The notes below the pieces were generated by a model, which had not been told where the DNA came from, did not search any database, and was given only the letters and a program-made list of their open reading frames with translations. The position numbers and the translations under genes were made by a program. 50,984 bases of DNA from JAHFUI01 sp041485905 (GTDB lineage Bacteria > Acidobacteriota > Vicinamibacteria > Vicinamibacterales > CAVVIG01), in contig JBGPKK010000014.1 in assembly GCA_041485905.1 (NCBI GenBank), forward strand, positions 1-50,984, read 5' to 3'. Every line of letters begins with the position of its first letter. Positions within the stretch are counted from its first letter, which is position 1. Shown here in pieces: positions 48,602 to 50,984 of this stretch.

Positions 48602-49099
48602 GTGCGACAAAGCTGGAGAACGACGATACTCGCGCTTCTGACAGTCACCGTTGTGTCAGGGCTCCAGCAGGGGACCACGGCCGTGCAGTCCCAGAGTGCG
48701 CCGAGCGGCCCGGCAAACAGGCTGATCGTCTACGGCGACACGGCCATGTTTACTCCCCCGGGCACTCCCGAAAACTGCATCTTGAGGAGCCGTTTCAAAC
48801 GCGGCGATCCGGTGGGCTGGCGGATGTTCGTCGCCGATCCGCAGACAGGGAATCGCGAGGAATCCGCTCAGCTCGTCGTCCACCTGAACTTTGCCGGCAA
48901 GACCCAGGACATTCCGATGCGCTACCGCGCAACCGCGGCACAGCCTGAGCGCCAGTTCTGGGTCGCCAAGTGGGTCGTGCCCACGGACGCGCCGATCGGG
49001 ATCGTCCGTTACACCGTAACCGCGACGGACAAGTACGGCCGCACCGGAGAATTCAAGCCGTTCGAGGTCCAGGCATCCCAACTGACGATCGCCGAGTAG
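48602..49099 (+). CDS. Hypothetical secreted protein with Ig-like end
   Basis: 165 residues with a signal peptide (about 1-35). GTG 48602 is decided by AGAGGAGA 7 bp upstream. The body (PPGTPENCILRSRFKRGDPV, VHLNFAGKTQDIPMRYRATA, GIVRYTVTATDKYGRTGEFK) has alternating hydrophobic strands resembling a beta-sandwich. Its single Cys is unpaired. I know no named family; the last part resembles Ig-like domains often attached to secreted enzymes. A possible -10 CTAGAAT lies at 48547-48553. It is fourth in the operon. Confidence 0.6.
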   Translation: MRQSWRTTILALLTVTVVSGLQQGTTAVQSQSAPSGPANRLIVYGDTAMFTPPGTPENCILRSRFKRGDPVGWRMFVADPQTGNREESAQLVVHLNFAGKTQDIPMRYRATAAQPERQFWVAKWVVPTDAPIGIVRYTVTATDKYGRTGEFKPFEVQASQLTIAE

Positions 49100-49103
49100 T
49101 CGA

Positions 49104-49168
49104 AATTAGGAATTAGGAATTAGGAATGCGCGCACGAATCCTCAATTCTCAATTCCTAATTGTTAATT
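49104..49168. repeat. Two opposed heptamer arrays around a start codon
   Basis: AATTAGG occurs three times in tandem (49104-49124), directly before ATG 49126. In the opposite orientation, CTCAATT (49141-49147), CTCAATT (49148-49154), CCTAATT (49155-49161) and GTTAATT (49162-49168) follow. The two arrays can pair into a stem of about 18 bp enclosing the start codon. The AGGA in the first array is a plausible ribosome-binding site. Confidence 0.85.
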
Positions 49169-50619
49169 GTCTTGCCCTCGCCGCGTCCATTTCTGCGGCG
49201 GCGTGTCGAGGCGAGGCCGCTCAACCCACATCGAAGAAGAATCCGCCCGCCGGGGTCAAGCCCCTGACGCTCACGCGCGCGAAAACTGACAAGCCTGTGG
49301 TCGGCACCAAGATCGACGCCACCGCGGAAGGTCTGCCGCCAAACCGTACGGTCGATCTGCTGTGGGAGACGGTCAACGGCGGGTGGGTCGTCGAGGATGG
49401 TTACCGTTTTCGAGGGAAAAAATTCACCGACGGCACGAAGCCACTAGGACGAACCACGGTCGGCCCTGACGGGAGGCTCGCGGCCCATTTCACCATTCCG
49501 GAAGATTTCGGCGGCGTTCACTCTGTCATCGTCTCCGATGCGGGCGTGCCCCTGGCGCAAGGCGGCATCGAAGTGACGCAGACCTTTGAGATGCATCCAT
49601 CCGAAGGACCGATTGGGACGCTGATCGAGCTCCGCGTCACCGGTTTCGGATGGCGGACGATGGACAGCACCTGGGTGGTGAATTGGGACAATCAGGAGGT
49701 CGGTTACGTGTCGGCTACCGACACGCGCGGCACATCCGTCGCGCGTTTCCGCGCCACCGGTCCCGCAGGTGACCACGAGATCAAGGTGTACACCGGCTTC
49801 ATGGGCCAGAGTTATTTAAACCACGAGCAGGCGCCAAACGCGTATTTGCCGACGCCGCGGTTCGTGTTTCACATGACCCCTGGCGCGGTGGCGACCGGCG
49901 GATATGTTGAGCCGTACCCGGTGCAGAAAGTACCGGCGGCTGAGATCAGCGTGGCGGGCGCGGGTCTGACGGTCACGCCGGTGCAGGGACCGGTGCGGAC
50001 CAGGGCGGTCGTCAAAGGCACCGGGTTTCCCGCGAATATGCCCGTGTCACTCGTCTGGGGCACGCAGGCCGGGAGCCGTGTGTCGGGCAATGGCTTCGGT
50101 CCGAAGGAACACGAGCTCGCAAAGCTCACGTCCGCTGCGGATGGGCGTCTCGACGCGCCGCTGACAATCCCTGAAGATCTCGGCGGTCTGCACACGCTGT
50201 CGATCAGGTCCGGGACAAAGACGCTCGCGCGCACCTTCTTCGCGATCGAAACCAGCATCGTGAGTATCTCGCCGACGTCCGGTCCTGCGGGCACTCCGGT
50301 GACGATCCATCTCAAGGGCGTCGGATGGACCGACTTCGACAACATCTATATCGCCACCTACGACAACGCCTACATGGGATATGCGTGCGGGTTCAACAGT
50401 CAGGGCGACGTGGTCGTCAACTTCACGGCGGCGGGCTCACCCGGCAGGCATCTGATCGATTTCTATCCGGGAATCTATCAGGGACCTGACAAGAGCGACC
50501 AGCAACTGTATCGCCTGCCTCAACTCACCTACGCCGACGATCACCCCGGAAACAAGATACCGGCGTTGCGGTTTGCCTTCGAGGTGACCTCGTCTCCGCG
50601 GACGTGGGCGACGAAGTAA
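49126..50619 (+). CDS. Lipoprotein with IPT/TIG-like repeats
   Basis: 497 residues. The signal peptide, partly encoded by a heptamer array (ILNSQFLIVN), ends in a lipobox (SAAAC) near residue 27. Repeated segments such as TRAKTDKPVVGTKIDATAEG, EMHPSEGPIGTLIELRVTGF, VTPVQGPVRTRAVVKGTGFP and ISPTSGPAGTPVTIHLKGVG (about residues 50, 160, 285 and 385) match IPT/TIG-type Ig-like folds, four in all. These usually mediate binding or form structural stalks at the cell surface. No catalytic motif is visible. It closes the operon that starts at 45609 and is followed by a kinase pseudogene. Confidence 0.78.
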   Translation: MRARILNSQFLIVNCLALAASISAAACRGEAAQPTSKKNPPAGVKPLTLTRAKTDKPVVGTKIDATAEGLPPNRTVDLLWETVNGGWVVEDGYRFRGKKFTDGTKPLGRTTVGPDGRLAAHFTIPEDFGGVHSVIVSDAGVPLAQGGIEVTQTFEMHPSEGPIGTLIELRVTGFGWRTMDSTWVVNWDNQEVGYVSATDTRGTSVARFRATGPAGDHEIKVYTGFMGQSYLNHEQAPNAYLPTPRFVFHMTPGAVATGGYVEPYPVQKVPAAEISVAGAGLTVTPVQGPVRTRAVVKGTGFPANMPVSLVWGTQAGSRVSGNGFGPKEHELAKLTSAADGRLDAPLTIPEDLGGLHTLSIRSGTKTLARTFFAIETSIVSISPTSGPAGTPVTIHLKGVGWTDFDNIYIATYDNAYMGYACGFNSQGDVVVNFTAAGSPGRHLIDFYPGIYQGPDKSDQQLYRLPQLTYADDHPGNKIPALRFAFEVTSSPRTWATK

Positions 50620-50681
50620 CCTCGCTTACATTTCCCATCCCTCTTCAGCGTCTTCGCGGCAGCCCGGTCGTGAATATTCGC

Positions 50682-50687
50682 TATAAT
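50682..50687 (+). promoter_or_regulatory. Consensus -10 box (TATAAT) of the kinase pseudogene
   Basis: CTATAAT lies 12 bp before GTG 50700, giving a leader of about 6 nt. It parallels TATAAT at 19238-19243 before the intact kinase gene. Confidence 0.5.
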
Positions 50688-50699
50688 CGCGCGACTGAT

Positions 50700-50970
50700 G
50701 TGAGCCTCACTGCCGGTACGCGGCTCGGCCCGTACGAAATCACCGCTCCGATGCCTGATGGCGGTTCCGGTGCGGCCCGCGTCGAACGGTCACGCCCTTG
50801 AACCGGACACGCCGGTTCCGCTGTTCCAGACGCACGTGGGCGTTGCCGTGCAAAACGTGTTCAGCCGGATGTACATGATCTCCGCGGATGGCCGGTTCCT
50901 GATGAGCACCCTCTTGGAAGAGGGCGCCTCGCCGATTACCCTGATCCTGAATTGGAAGCCCAGGCCCTGA
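50700..50970 (+). pseudogene. Ser/Thr kinase-TolB gene reduced by internal deletion
   Basis: The N-terminal part (50700-50757), starting LTAGTRLGPYEIT, aligns with the start of the intact kinase at 19246. After PMPDGG it stops matching. From about 50758, in another frame, ALEPDTPVPLFQTHVG and MISADGRFLMSTLLEEG then ITLILNWKPRP match the extreme C-terminus of such kinases. Over 2 kb of kinase, membrane and propeller sequence are missing. The promoter remains intact. No functional kinase can be made. Confidence 0.8.
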
Positions 50971-50984
50971 CCTGCTGAACTTAG

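Overview
The window is high-GC, gene-dense DNA with no rRNA, tRNA or CRISPR. Its gene families suggest a soil or sediment Acidobacteriota, probably class Vicinamibacteria. The pointers are an Oar-type TonB receptor with a carboxypeptidase-regulatory N-terminus, a CRTAC1/TPR lipoprotein pair, a membrane Ser/Thr kinase fused to a TolB-like propeller, quinohaemoproteins, ascorbate-type copper monooxygenase fused to cytochrome c, and several DUF6152 proteins. This assignment is inference from gene content.

Region 1 (1-10815) is a fatty acid / acyl-CoA degradation island. It has two minus-strand operons: bifunctional FadB-like protein, MaoC hydratase and NADP oxidoreductase; and SDR, acyl-CoA ligase and PaaI-type thioesterase. 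Two acyl-CoA dehydrogenases and an MFS transporter run the other way. A 16-bp near-palindrome of TetR type sits in the SDR/dehydrogenase divergent promoter, and a related palindrome lies before the monooxygenase. Region 2 (10947-15206) carries secreted redox enzymes (a cytochrome c-copper monooxygenase fusion and a PVA-dehydrogenase-like quinohaemoprotein), two small unknown genes and a decayed DUF6351 gene end.

Region 3 (15217-22085) has a second CoA ligase, then a DUF6152 gene overlapping a secreted gene of an unnamed family (called here the DGKPDL family). An IS5-type transposase follows. The inverted repeat matching its left end is not just behind the transposase but 3.8 kb away, beyond a complete Ser/Thr kinase gene, and TAA flanks both ends. 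The kinase therefore looks like a passenger gene. Region 4 (22086-27201) has an MFS exporter, then a five-gene set: c-type cytochrome, DUF3570 outer-membrane barrel carrying a CxxCH motif, TlpA thioredoxin, DUF4266 lipoprotein and ApbE flavin transferase, plus a small membrane protein. It reads as a periplasmic or outer-membrane redox module.

Region 5 (27225-33198) contains more DGKPDL-family genes (one an internal duplication), another DUF6152, a cupin, a Tat-exported arylmalonate-decarboxylase-like protein and decayed sequence. Region 6 (33175-40888) contains a TPR lipoprotein, a CRTAC1 lipoprotein with an in-frame palindromic insertion, the TonB receptor, a TPR membrane protein and a REP-like hairpin. 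Region 7 (40905-50984) has an M3 peptidase, a dihaem cytochrome, a third DUF6152, and an operon of secreted proteins led by another DGKPDL gene. The window ends in a kinase pseudogene.

Two themes cut across the window. First, DUF6152 sits beside a DGKPDL-family gene three separate times, and each DUF6152 is predicted to be cleaved to a protein beginning His-His, which suggests a metal-binding secreted pair not yet described. Second, short arrays of period-7 (heptamer) repeats with different unit sequences sit at gene boundaries, where they supply stop codons, signal-peptide codons and possibly a ribosome-binding site.
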